From positions 1 through 14,248 of the forward strand of contig JBEDUI010000249.1 of the NCBI GenBank assembly GCA_040414495.1: 14,248 bases of DNA, read 5' to 3'. Each line of letters opens with the position of its first letter. Position 1 is the first letter of the stretch. The position numbers and the translations under genes were made by a program. Under the pieces are notes generated by a model that was not told the DNA's origin, searched no databases, and saw only the letters and a program-made list of their open reading frames with translations. Source of the stretch: DATAVB01 sp040414495. Lineage in GTDB: Bacteria > Actinomycetota > Actinomycetes > Mycobacteriales > QHCD01. Of the stretch, positions 6,976 to 12,419 are shown piece by piece.

Positions 6976-6993
6976 CTGCTGTTGTCACAGCAG
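6976..6993 (-). terminator. Stem-loop after the LCM methyltransferase gene
   Basis: CTGCTGT-TGTC-ACAGCAG is a perfect 7-bp stem with a 4-base loop, 14 bases past the methyltransferase stop. The transcript continues with GCGGTTATTT, a poor U-tract. It probably ends or stabilises the RHH-VOC-methyltransferase mRNA and separates it from the kinase-like gene that starts at 6926. Confidence 0.4.
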
Positions 6994-7007
6994 TACATAA
7001 AATGAAT

Positions 7008-7844
7008 TTACGTCGTGGCCAGCAATATGTCCTCCCCGGTAGACGGACGCAGGCCGTCGGTCCGATGGGCGAAATAGCGCTCGCGCAACACGCTCGACGG
7101 TATGTGCGTCGCGTCGGCGAAGCCGGCTGAGCGGGCCAGCGACAGCATTTCCGTCGGCGTGTAGAAGTTGATGAACGGTGTTCCCGATGCTTGCGCGGCT
7201 TTCTCAACGGCCTCGCGTGCCGGTTGGTCGGCCTCGTCGAGCAGTTCAATCGTCAGCTGGAACGTCATCGCGAGCGTCGAGCCGGGCGCCAATCCGGCGA
7301 TGTGACTCAGGGTCGACGCGGTAGCTTCTTTCGTGAGGTACATCGTGACCCCGGTCGACATGACGAGTGCCGGTTGGCTCGGGTCAAATCCCGCCTGTGA
7401 CAGGTGTTCCAACCAACTTTCGTGCGCCTCGAAATCGACTGGAACGAACCGCAGCCATTCCGGAATTCCGTACTCCAACTCCGCCAACCGCTGCCGTTTC
7501 CAAGCCTGCGGGCCAGGCTGATCGACCTCGAACACAGTCAGCTTGGACGCGACTTCCGGCTGGCGCTGAGCGAATGTGTCCAAGCCGGCACCCAAAATGA
7601 CGTACTGCCGGACATCCAGATCACGTACCAGATCCTCGATATAGCGCGAGCGCGCGACTATCCACGCGCGAAATCCGCTGGTGCTCTTCGGATCCATGTC
7701 CGGCCGTCCGCGCCAACCATCGTCCGGAGCTACCAGGCGCAGACCAACCTCATCGTTGAGAATGTGCGGCGGCGCATCGACCTGTAGGTGCATCGCCCGC
7801 CACAATGCGACCCGCGCTGCGGTACTTTCTGGTCCGGTCGACAT
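7008..7844 (-). CDS. LCM-family (TIGR00027-type) SAM-dependent methyltransferase
   Basis: A 278-residue O-methyltransferase-like protein. The family signature ARSRYIEDLV (64-73) is followed by the SAM-binding motif YVILGAGLDTFAQR (81-94), the acidic strand VFEVDQP (104-110), VPVDFE (134-139) and the STGVTMYLTKEA strand (163-174), where AEGLLMYL is usual. The C-terminal end, EDILLATT, is also typical. This family is numerous in mycobacteria and relatives and is related to leucine carboxyl methyltransferases; most members have no known substrate. The start is the ATG at 7844, two bases after the VOC stop (TGA-TC-ATG), with GGGAAAGAG upstream. It is the last gene of the RHH-VOC-methyltransferase operon. 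Confidence 0.9.
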   Translation of the reverse strand: MSTGPESTAARVALWRAMHLQVDAPPHILNDEVGLRLVAPDDGWRGRPDMDPKSTSGFRAWIVARSRYIEDLVRDLDVRQYVILGAGLDTFAQRQPEVASKLTVFEVDQPGPQAWKRQRLAELEYGIPEWLRFVPVDFEAHESWLEHLSQAGFDPSQPALVMSTGVTMYLTKEATASTLSHIAGLAPGSTLAMTFQLTIELLDEADQPAREAVEKAAQASGTPFINFYTPTEMLSLARSAGFADATHIPSSVLRERYFAHRTDGLRPSTGEDILLATT

Positions 7845-7846
7845 GA

Positions 7847-8191
7847 TCAGCTCTTTCCCGGAGCCTGCAAGGTCCAGGTTCGACCGTCGGGATCGCGAAC
7901 GATCATTTCGCGGGTTCCATAGTGGGTGTCGGAAAAGGGCGACACCACCTCGACGGCAGGGTCCAGGGTGAACGTCTCGGTATCGGTCACCGTCATCGCA
8001 ATCTGCATTCCGGGCTTCCGATCCTCGGGAATTTCGGCGATGAATACGTACGGACCGTTGCCGTTGCGGAGCTGGCCGGAGTTGTGGCCGGTGTCGAACT
8101 CCAGCTCGAAACCCAAGGCTTGGAAAAATCTCGCCGCCTTGCCCCAGTTGTGTGTTTCGAGAAATATGGCCTCTATACCTTCGGTGGTCAT
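7847..8191 (-). CDS. VOC (glyoxalase/bleomycin-resistance-like) protein
   Basis: A 114-residue single VOC fold unit with two beta-alpha-beta-beta-beta modules. The first runs through FLETHNWGKAARFFQALGF (10-28) and YVFIAEIP (48-55). The second runs from IAMTVTDTE to SDTHYGTREMIVRDPDGRTW (87-106), the usual end of a VOC domain. VOC proteins either bind or inactivate small toxic molecules (bleomycin, fosfomycin, methylglyoxal) or act as metal-dependent oxygenases; the ligand here is unknown. AAAGGAGA seven bases upstream of the ATG is a strong Shine-Dalgarno. The ATGA overlap with the RHH stop shows translational coupling, and the LCM methyltransferase follows two bases after its stop. Confidence 0.9.
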   Translation of the reverse strand: MTTEGIEAIFLETHNWGKAARFFQALGFELEFDTGHNSGQLRNGNGPYVFIAEIPEDRKPGMQIAMTVTDTETFTLDPAVEVVSPFSDTHYGTREMIVRDPDGRTWTLQAPGKS

Positions 8192-8364
8192 TTACGTCTC
8201 CTTTCGGGGCGACTGCCGCCCCCTTTGTCGTCGAGATAGGCGCGCAGTGCATCGGTAACCAACGCCGAGAGGGACATGCCTTCCTCGATGGCATGGTGCT
8301 TGACCTGCTTGATCAGGCCGAGCGGCAGGTACACGTTGAACTGTTTGACGTCATCATCACCCAC
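8188..8364 (-). CDS. Ribbon-helix-helix (CopG/MetJ-like) regulator, 58 residues
   Basis: A short gene that is easily missed. GTG at 8362-8364 opens a 58-residue frame: beta strand VKQFNVYLP (6-14), helix A LGLIKQVKHHAIEEG (15-29), a turn, then helix B SLSALVTDALRAYLDD (31-46) and a basic tail (SRPERRRK). This is the ribbon-helix-helix DNA-binding fold, which acts as a dimer on palindromic operators. A perfect 18-bp palindrome ends two bases before the start codon and covers the predicted -10. The regulator therefore probably represses its own operon. There is no Shine-Dalgarno; TAGCAT at -12 to -7 and an in-frame TAG just upstream fix a leaderless GTG start. Its TGA overlaps the VOC ATG (ATGA). 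Confidence 0.85.
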   Translation of the reverse strand: MGDDDVKQFNVYLPLGLIKQVKHHAIEEGMSLSALVTDALRAYLDDKGGGSRPERRRK

Positions 8365-8366
8365 AC

Positions 8367-8384
8367 TAGGATGCTAGCATCCTA
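8367..8384. promoter_or_regulatory. 18-bp perfect palindrome, predicted RHH operator
   Basis: TAGGATGCTAGCATCCTA is exactly self-complementary over 18 bp. It lies two bases before the RHH GTG and contains that gene's -10 element (TAGCAT, 8371-8376 on the minus strand). Dimer binding here would block RNA polymerase. It is also 55 bp upstream of the divergent oxygenase start, so it could influence that gene. A TTGCGT box on the minus strand 19 bp upstream of the -10 may be the -35. Confidence 0.65.
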
Positions 8385-8427
8385 ATGACACGTCTACGCA
8401 ACCCCGAACAACTGAGAAGTTTTGGCG

Positions 8428-8433
8428 TAGTCT
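8428..8433 (+). promoter_or_regulatory. -10 element of the AlkB-like gene
   Basis: TAGTCT lies at -12 to -7 from the ATG at 8440. There is no Shine-Dalgarno, so leaderless transcription is predicted. The -35 region is weak. Confidence 0.5.
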
Positions 8434-8439
8434 TCCGTC

Positions 8440-8991
8440 ATGATCGGTAGCGCGGAGACGGCCCGTGAATTGCTCAGCCGCCGCTGGGCGGTGGTACGTG
8501 GAGCGTTGACCGCTGCCACCGCGGCGGCTCTGGTCGATGCCGCGCCGGACAATTGGCGTGTTGAAACGTCGCCGGCCGGCAGCGGCGTGACATTCTCGTC
8601 CGCGGTAACCGGCTTGGCCCTAGCCGATAGTCCACATGCGATTCGGCAGGCCGGGGCTCAGATCGTCGAAGGCCTCCACGCGCCAGCTTTCAACGAGGTC
8701 TCCTGGAACAAATACACTCCCGGCGAGGGACATATCAGCATGCACCGCGATCCGCCCGGAGTCGGCGGCGTCATTGCGGTGTTCACGTTGTACGGAGAAG
8801 CCACTTTTACCGTAGAGGAGCAGGCCGAATTCCCAGTATCCACGGGTGATCTGGTCCTACTCGCAGGAAACAAGTGGCCGAACGAGACGGATCAGTGCGT
8901 TCGACATGCGGCCAGCAGGCCACTGAATGGCGAGCGTATGATTCTCACCTTCCGCCACAATCTCAACGGCGCCGGCGCGTCGTACTTCTAA
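8440..8991 (+). CDS. AlkB-like 2-oxoglutarate/Fe(II) dioxygenase
   Basis: A 183-residue protein with the double-stranded beta-helix signature. The iron ligands are His102 and Asp104 (SMHRDP) and the distal His156 (VRHAA). The 2-oxoglutarate-binding Arg end is GERMILTFRHN (Arg166/Arg172), close to the RxNLTFR-type end of AlkB proteins. The upstream NKYTPGEGHISMHRD also fits. AlkB proteins oxidatively remove alkyl groups from DNA or RNA bases; this one is shorter than E. coli AlkB and its substrate (nucleic acid, protein or small molecule) is not determined. The ATG at 8440 is fixed by the TAGTCT -10 element. It is divergent from the RHH operon (75 bp between starts), and its TAA overlaps the GNAT stop by four bases. 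Confidence 0.82.
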   Translation: MIGSAETARELLSRRWAVVRGALTAATAAALVDAAPDNWRVETSPAGSGVTFSSAVTGLALADSPHAIRQAGAQIVEGLHAPAFNEVSWNKYTPGEGHISMHRDPPGVGGVIAVFTLYGEATFTVEEQAEFPVSTGDLVLLAGNKWPNETDQCVRHAASRPLNGERMILTFRHNLNGAGASYF

Positions 8992-9728
8992 GAATGTGAC
9001 ACGTAACGCCGCATGAGTACGTGGGTGTCGCGGACGATGCGCACTGCCTCAAACCCGGCGCGCTCGAACATCGATACGGTGCCTGAATGTGACGTATTCC
9101 CGAAACTGCCGCGCGCAGCGGGGACCGGTCCGACACCGCGCACCATGACCTCGGGCCAGCGCCGCGTTCTCAGGTATTCCTCGACCTCAGGCGAATTACG
9201 GCCATGAGCCTGCGCCAGACGCCGTAGCTGAGTGTCCGAGTAGGACCGCGCGATCGGTGTGGCCTCGACCCAACCGCCGCCCTGCCGCTGAATCGCGTCA
9301 ATCGCCGCAGCCAGGGCAAGGCTGCCAACTCCACGTCGCCGGTGCTCGTGGTGCGTAACAAAACAGGTGATACGCCACTGCGACGTGTCGTCCTCGACGC
9401 ATACGCCCTTCGCCAACCGCCGCGCCCCCGGCAGCGGCAATTCGTCGACCGGTCCGTACTGGCACCAACCGACCGGCTCGCCGGCGGCGTAGACGATAAC
9501 CCCGTGCGAACGACCTTGCCTGACGAGCTCGCGTTTGCCCGCCAGACTTCGTATGCGACTGTCCACACGTGTCGGAAATTCGTTGCCGGGCAGGTGATGG
9601 CCACGCTGGTAGAGCATGCAGGCGCAGAAATCCCAGCCGCCGCCCTGCGAGAACAGCCGCTCGAAGTCCGGCCAGGTTCGCCACGACAACTCCCGTGTCG
9701 TGTACGACCCGGCGTCAGATGCGCTCAT
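8988..9728 (-). CDS. GNAT-family N-acetyltransferase
   Basis: A 246-residue protein with a GNAT acetyl-CoA-binding motif A: a beta strand CFVTHHEHRRRGVG (122-135, with the R-R-G-V-G pyrophosphate loop) followed by a helix (SLALAAAIDAIQ). Motif B-like TVSMFERAGFEAVR (217-230) ends the domain. The N-terminal region, rich in Trp and Cys (WDFCACMLY), and the insertion at 160-215 are typical of a longer actinobacterial subgroup whose substrates are unknown. A GTG at 9740 is possible, but the ATG at 9726-9728 has GAGGTG at a workable distance and is preferred. It is tail-to-tail with the AlkB-like gene (4-bp overlap) and divergent from the clpP operon. Confidence 0.85.
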   Translation of the reverse strand: MSASDAGSYTTRELSWRTWPDFERLFSQGGGWDFCACMLYQRGHHLPGNEFPTRVDSRIRSLAGKRELVRQGRSHGVIVYAAGEPVGWCQYGPVDELPLPGARRLAKGVCVEDDTSQWRITCFVTHHEHRRRGVGSLALAAAIDAIQRQGGGWVEATPIARSYSDTQLRRLAQAHGRNSPEVEEYLRTRRWPEVMVRGVGPVPAARGSFGNTSHSGTVSMFERAGFEAVRIVRDTHVLMRRYVSHS

Positions 9729-9742
9729 CACGTCGGTCACCT

Positions 9743-9752
9743 CACAGCTGTG
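9743..9752. promoter_or_regulatory. 10-bp palindrome in the GNAT/clpP divergent region
   Basis: CACAGCTGTG is self-complementary and sits 15 bp upstream of the GNAT start. It could be an operator, but it is short and may be chance. Confidence 0.2.
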
Positions 9753-9780
9753 GTCAACTGTAACCCCGATGTAGCGAGGT

Positions 9781-9797
9781 TTCTGCTGACAGCAGCA
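9781..9797 (+). promoter_or_regulatory. PopR-like operator upstream of the clpP operon
   Basis: TTCTGCTGACAGCAGCA contains CTGCTG-A-CAGCAG, a perfect inverted repeat. It matches 11 of 14 defined positions of the Streptomyces PopR box as I remember it (TTCTGCC-N3-GGCAGAA). It overlaps the expected -35 region of the clpP promoter (-10 TAGGTT at 9811-9816), a usual place for an activator. Confidence 0.45.
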
Positions 9798-9810
9798 GGC
9801 GCTGGACCAT

Positions 9811-9816
9811 TAGGTT
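9811..9816 (+). promoter_or_regulatory. Candidate -10 element of the clpP operon
   Basis: TAGGTT at 9811-9816 would start transcription near 9823, giving a 5' leader of about 17 bases. It lies 13 bp downstream of the PopR-like inverted repeat. Confidence 0.35.
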
Positions 9817-9839
9817 CGCGCCCGAGCACAGTTGATGGC

Positions 9840-10457
9840 ATGACCGCACCTGAAACGACTGCGCCCCCGCAACTGGCCGAGCAAGTGGCCGCGCGACTGT
9901 TGCACCACCGGATCGTCGTGCTGGATTCCGCGCTCGACGACAAGATCGGCACTCGCCTCTGTTCCCAACTTTTCCTGCTGTCCGCGGAGGATCCGCGTGC
10001 CGACATCAGCCTCTGGATCAATTCGCCCGGTGGGTCGATACCGGCGATGTTGGCCATTATGGACACCATGCGGCTGATCCCCAACGATGTATCGACACTG
10101 GCGATGGGGCTCGCTTGCAGCGCCGGCCAATTCTTGCTGTCGGCCGGCACGCGCGGCAAGCGGTACGCGCTCCCGCACGCCAGAATCCTTATGCACCAGG
10201 GCTCGGCCGGTATCGGCGGCTCGGCGGTCGACATCGAGCTGCAGGCCGATGACCTGCGTTATACGCGCGATACCGTCCTCGCGCTGATCGCCGAATACAC
10301 CGGGCAGAGCGTTGACCGTATTCATGACGACTCACTGCGCGACCGTTGGTATACCGCCGAACAAGCGCGTGAATACGGATTTATCGATGACATCATCGAT
10401 TCGATGGACGTGATCCGTCCGCAACGAGGACGGATCGGATTGGGGGCGGACCGATGA
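9840..10457 (+). CDS. clpP: ATP-dependent Clp protease proteolytic subunit, ClpP3-like
   Basis: A 205-residue serine peptidase subunit of the barrel-shaped Clp protease. The full catalytic triad is present: Ser94 in GLACSAGQFLL, His119 in ALPHARILMHQ and Asp168 in LRDRW. The handle region (QADDLRYTRDTVLALIAEYTGQS) and the C-terminal YTAEQAREYGFIDDII are canonical. The INSPGGS strand (60-66) is also intact. Length fits the family. The frame is open far upstream, but the ATG at 9840 gives a normal ClpP N-terminus. I see no clear Shine-Dalgarno. Its TGA overlaps the next clpP start (ATGA). The arrangement, with an XRE gene next door, resembles the accessory clpP3-clpP4 operon of Streptomyces rather than the housekeeping clpP1-clpP2 pair. 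Confidence 0.93.
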   Translation: MTAPETTAPPQLAEQVAARLLHHRIVVLDSALDDKIGTRLCSQLFLLSAEDPRADISLWINSPGGSIPAMLAIMDTMRLIPNDVSTLAMGLACSAGQFLLSAGTRGKRYALPHARILMHQGSAGIGGSAVDIELQADDLRYTRDTVLALIAEYTGQSVDRIHDDSLRDRWYTAEQAREYGFIDDIIDSMDVIRPQRGRIGLGADR

Positions 10458-11044
10458 GCACCTACACGATTCCCAACGTTGTCGCTGAACACCCGCGCGG
10501 CGACCGCGTAATGGATGTATATAGTCATCTGCTGTCCGAACGCATTGTCTATCTAGGCACTGAGATAGACGACGGTGTGTCGAATGCGCTGATCGCGCAG
10601 ATCCTCCATCTGGAGGCGCAGAATCCGGACCGCGAGATCAACCTCTACATCAATTCACCCGGCGGGTCGATGACCGCGGCATTCGCTGTTTATGACGCGA
10701 TGCAGTTCGTCAAGTCGCCCATCGCCACGACCTGTGTCGGCCAGGCGTGCGCGAGCGCGGCCATTTTGTTAACGGCCGGATCGGTCGGCAAACGCAGCGT
10801 GCTGCCGCATGCCCGGGTGCTGCTGCACCAGCCGTCCGCGCAGTCGCAAGGTTCGATCCCGGATCTGATTCTGCAGGCAGACGAGGTGATCCGATTGCGC
10901 GCCGAGGCCGAAGCGATTCTGTCCCGCCACACAGGACGGACGGTGGAAGCGTTACGCAAGGACACCGATCGGGACCGGATCTTCTCGGCTGCCGCGGCCG
11001 TCGACTATGGACTGGCCGACCAGGTCGTCGGATATCGCAAGTAA
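10454..11044 (+). CDS. clpP: Clp protease subunit, ClpP4-like, with shifted nucleophile serine
   Basis: A 196-residue ClpP homologue, coupled to the preceding clpP by an ATGA overlap. INSPGGSMTAAFAVYD (66-81), His125 (LPHARVLLHQP) and Asp174 (DTDRDRIFSA) are in place. The nucleophile loop reads GQACASAAILLTAG. Aligned without gaps from GQA to LLTAG, the catalytic Ser position (25 residues before His125, as in E. coli ClpP) is Ala100, and Ser101 is one residue later. The subunit may be inactive and serve as a structural partner of the complete first subunit, or may use a displaced serine. ClpP proteins form stacked heptamers fed by ClpX or ClpC. It converges on the XRE gene, with six bases between stops. 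Confidence 0.92.
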   Translation: MSTYTIPNVVAEHPRGDRVMDVYSHLLSERIVYLGTEIDDGVSNALIAQILHLEAQNPDREINLYINSPGGSMTAAFAVYDAMQFVKSPIATTCVGQACASAAILLTAGSVGKRSVLPHARVLLHQPSAQSQGSIPDLILQADEVIRLRAEAEAILSRHTGRTVEALRKDTDRDRIFSAAAAVDYGLADQVVGYRK

Positions 11045-11050
11045 CAGCGA

Positions 11051-11380
11051 TCAGGCGGCGAGGAAGGCAACTGGACCGGACGGCCGGCGCGTCGCGCGCT
11101 GGCGGCCGAGATCGGCGACGGTGAGCGACGCGACCTCCAGCACCGTACAATCGAGCGCTCCGGCAACCGCGGCGACGATTTCGGAAGAGGGCTCCTTGAG
11201 GCCGCGTTCAATTTCCGAAAGGTATTGCGGTGAGATCCCCGCGCGCCGCGCTGTCCGGGTCAGGTTGTAGCCCTTGTCCTGGCGCAATCTCCGAAGTCGC
11301 GCACCGAGCACGGATCGCCATAGCGGCTCGGGTTCGGCCGCAGGTGCCGGGCGTTGCGGGAACTTCACGATGTCGGCCAC
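11051..11380 (-). CDS. XRE-family regulator, PopR-like
   Basis: A 109-residue protein. Residues 24-80 form an XRE helix-turn-helix (GARLRRLRQDKGYNLTRTAR, then ISPQYLSEIERGLKEPSSEI), with a short linker on each side. The C-terminus is GPVAFLAA; a terminal -LAA/-AA is the kind of degron recognised by Clp proteases. In Streptomyces, PopR is an XRE activator of clpP3-clpP4 that is degraded by ClpP through terminal alanines, so this is probably a functional counterpart. It is tail-to-tail with clpP. The GTG at 11378-11380 has no Shine-Dalgarno but has TAGCGT at -12 to -7. A perfect half of the PopR box (GGCAGAA, 11406-11412) lies near its -35, suggesting autoregulation. Confidence 0.88.
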   Translation of the reverse strand: MADIVKFPQRPAPAAEPEPLWRSVLGARLRRLRQDKGYNLTRTARRAGISPQYLSEIERGLKEPSSEIVAAVAGALDCTVLEVASLTVADLGRQRATRRPSGPVAFLAA

Positions 11381-11386
11381 GGTTTC

Positions 11387-11392
11387 ACGCTA
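11387..11392 (-). promoter_or_regulatory. -10 element of the XRE gene
   Basis: TAGCGT on the minus strand lies at -12 to -7 from the GTG at 11380, predicting a leaderless mRNA. Confidence 0.5.
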
Positions 11393-11405
11393 GCTGAGCC
11401 ATGGC

Positions 11406-11412
11406 GGCAGAA
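11406..11412 (-). promoter_or_regulatory. PopR-box half-site upstream of the XRE gene
   Basis: TTCTGCC on the minus strand (GGCAGAA on plus) equals one full arm of the remembered PopR box. It sits 13 bp upstream of the XRE -10 element. The other arm is not recognisable, so this is tentative. Confidence 0.25.
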
Positions 11413-11496
11413 ACAGATTGTCCGCTATCAGCGAAGCGCTTCCGCCTGATTTTTCGTACCTGTGATAATTTCCCGCCCGTATGCTCCAGTTGTACG

Positions 11497-11847
11497 CTAG
11501 CCGCGATCGCCACTCAGTACGTGAATGTGCAGGTGCTTGGAGTCCTGGCGGTCTCCGAGATTCGTGACCACGCTCGCCGATCCCTGCTCGGTTTCGACCC
11601 GCGCCGCGACGTCCCGGACCACCTGTAACAGCTCGCGGATCAGCGTCTCGTCGGCGGCGGTCAGGCTCGTCAGCGATCGGATGTGCTGCTTGGGAACAAC
11701 GACGATATGCGTTTGCCAATACGGTTTGGTGTGATGAAATGCCAGCACGGCCGGGCTATCGTAGACAACCCGGAGCTGATCGATATGAGGAAACGCGACG
11801 TCGCAATAGAAATCGGTACCACGATACGATTCGCCGATCGAGCCCAT
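11497..11847 (-). CDS. HIT-family nucleotide hydrolase/transferase
   Basis: A 116-residue histidine-triad protein. The active-site motif HLHIHV (His105, His107, His109) is at the C-terminal end, preceded by NLGDRQDSK, and the N-terminal strands VLAFHHTKPYWQTHIVVVPK are typical. HIT proteins of this HINT/Fhit-like size hydrolyse AMP-lysine, AMP-amine or dinucleoside phosphate bonds. A start two codons upstream (11853) is possible, but only the ATG at 11845-11847 places TACAGT exactly at -12 to -7, the leaderless pattern used elsewhere in the window. No Shine-Dalgarno is present. It is monocistronic, upstream of and on the same strand as the XRE gene. Confidence 0.9.
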   Translation of the reverse strand: MGSIGESYRGTDFYCDVAFPHIDQLRVVYDSPAVLAFHHTKPYWQTHIVVVPKQHIRSLTSLTAADETLIRELLQVVRDVAARVETEQGSASVVTNLGDRQDSKHLHIHVLSGDRG

Positions 11848-11853
11848 CTGCAT

Positions 11854-11859
11854 ACTGTA
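11854..11859 (-). promoter_or_regulatory. -10 element of the HIT gene
   Basis: TACAGT on the minus strand lies at -12 to -7 from the ATG at 11847 and supports that start over the ATG at 11853. Confidence 0.45.
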
Positions 11860-11929
11860 ACGAACCGGCGGCGGGCATACGGTGCGACCACCGAGGGCAT
11901 GTGCTTACATCATGACCGAATTGTCAGCT

Positions 11930-12209
11930 TCAATTCATGAACATGCCGCCGTCGATGTTGATGGCCTGGCCGGTGATGTATGACGCCGCGTCGGACGCGA
12001 GGAACAGCGACAGGTTCGCCACGTCGGTCACGGTGCCTACCTGACCGAGCGGTATATTCGCGATCCACTCGGCCATTAGCGCGCCGGGCTTGTAGCCGCC
12101 GACCAATTTGCCCCCCCAGCGCTGATCGTTATACGGCGCGCCGGCCCTGTGCGATTCCGCGGGCGGCGCCGGTCACCACCACTACCTTGCCCTCGAACCG
12201 ATCGGTCAT
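11930..12209 (-). pseudogene. Short-chain dehydrogenase/reductase (SDR), internally deleted and frameshifted
   Basis: The minus strand starts with ATG at 12207-12209 and reads MTDRFEGKVVVVTGAARGIA, the cofactor-binding N-terminus of an SDR (TGxxxGI). After 26 residues it runs into a TAA (12129-12131). In another frame, ending at the TGA at 11930-11932, lies a perfect SDR C-terminus: ALMAEWIANIPLGQVGTV, DVANLSLFLASDAASYITG, QAINIDGGMFMN. Roughly 150 central residues, including the Tyr-x-x-x-Lys active site, are absent. This is one SDR gene collapsed by an internal deletion plus a frameshift, so it cannot make enzyme. Its start overlaps the stop of the kinase remnant upstream (ATGA), showing a former operon. 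Confidence 0.82.
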
Positions 12210-12370
12210 GTCGCCCGAGCCAATTCGACGGCTTTGTGCCAGGCGGCCAGCCGCGACCGCCGATCGGCATCGTCCGCTGGGGACTAAAACCGATCACTGG
12301 GAATCGACCGTATCGCCGCCAATTCCTCGTCCGACCACAGACTGGGGCGCCCGCCCGTCCAGCGTCGAGT
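12206..12370 (-). pseudogene. C-terminal remnant of an FGGY-type sugar/glycerol kinase
   Basis: A minus-strand frame reads SLWSDEELAAIRSIPSDRF, then an in-frame TAG (12284-12286), then ADDADRRSRLAAWHKAVELA and a TGA at 12206-12208 that overlaps the SDR start. The RF-x-P...R..RL..W.KAVE pattern is the usual end of FGGY carbohydrate kinases such as glycerol kinase, with the stop sitting where a Glu codon (GAG to TAG) would be expected. The upstream part of the gene is gone; a stop codon and the DnaA-box block begin at once. The family assignment rests on a short tail and is tentative. Confidence 0.45.
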
Positions 12371-12380
12371 TATCCACAGC
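12366..12380 (+). repeat. 15-nt block with a perfect DnaA box, copy 1
   Basis: CGAGTTATCCACAGC contains TTATCCACA (12370-12378), the consensus DnaA box. The identical 15 bases recur at 13192-13206, upstream of the paralogous lipoprotein. Here the box starts 50 bases before the start codon, just upstream of the expected -35. Confidence 0.6.
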
Positions 12381-12407
12381 TAGCGAAACTCCAGCCGGCG
12401 AATTCAG

Positions 12408-12413
12408 TACTGT
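12408..12413 (+). promoter_or_regulatory. -10 element of lipoprotein copy 1
   Basis: TACTGT lies at -12 to -7 from the GTG at 12420. There is no Shine-Dalgarno; leaderless start predicted. Confidence 0.5.
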
Positions 12414-12419
12414 GCCCGT

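Noticed and set aside
7845..8294. N-terminal extension of the LCM methyltransferase frame up to 8294
   Set aside because: The extra residues are an Arg/Pro/His-rich shadow of the VOC and RHH genes. The ATG at 7844 starts at the family's normal N-terminus, two bases after the VOC stop.
9814..9827. ClgR-type box (GTTCGC with downstream GCG) in the clpP promoter
   Set aside because: GTTCGC is present at 9814-9819, but the downstream GCG arm does not match at the expected spacing.
9342..9839. Long N-terminal extension of the first clpP
   Set aside because: It overlaps the GNAT gene on the other strand and has no ClpP similarity. The ATG at 9840 gives a normal ClpP N-terminus.
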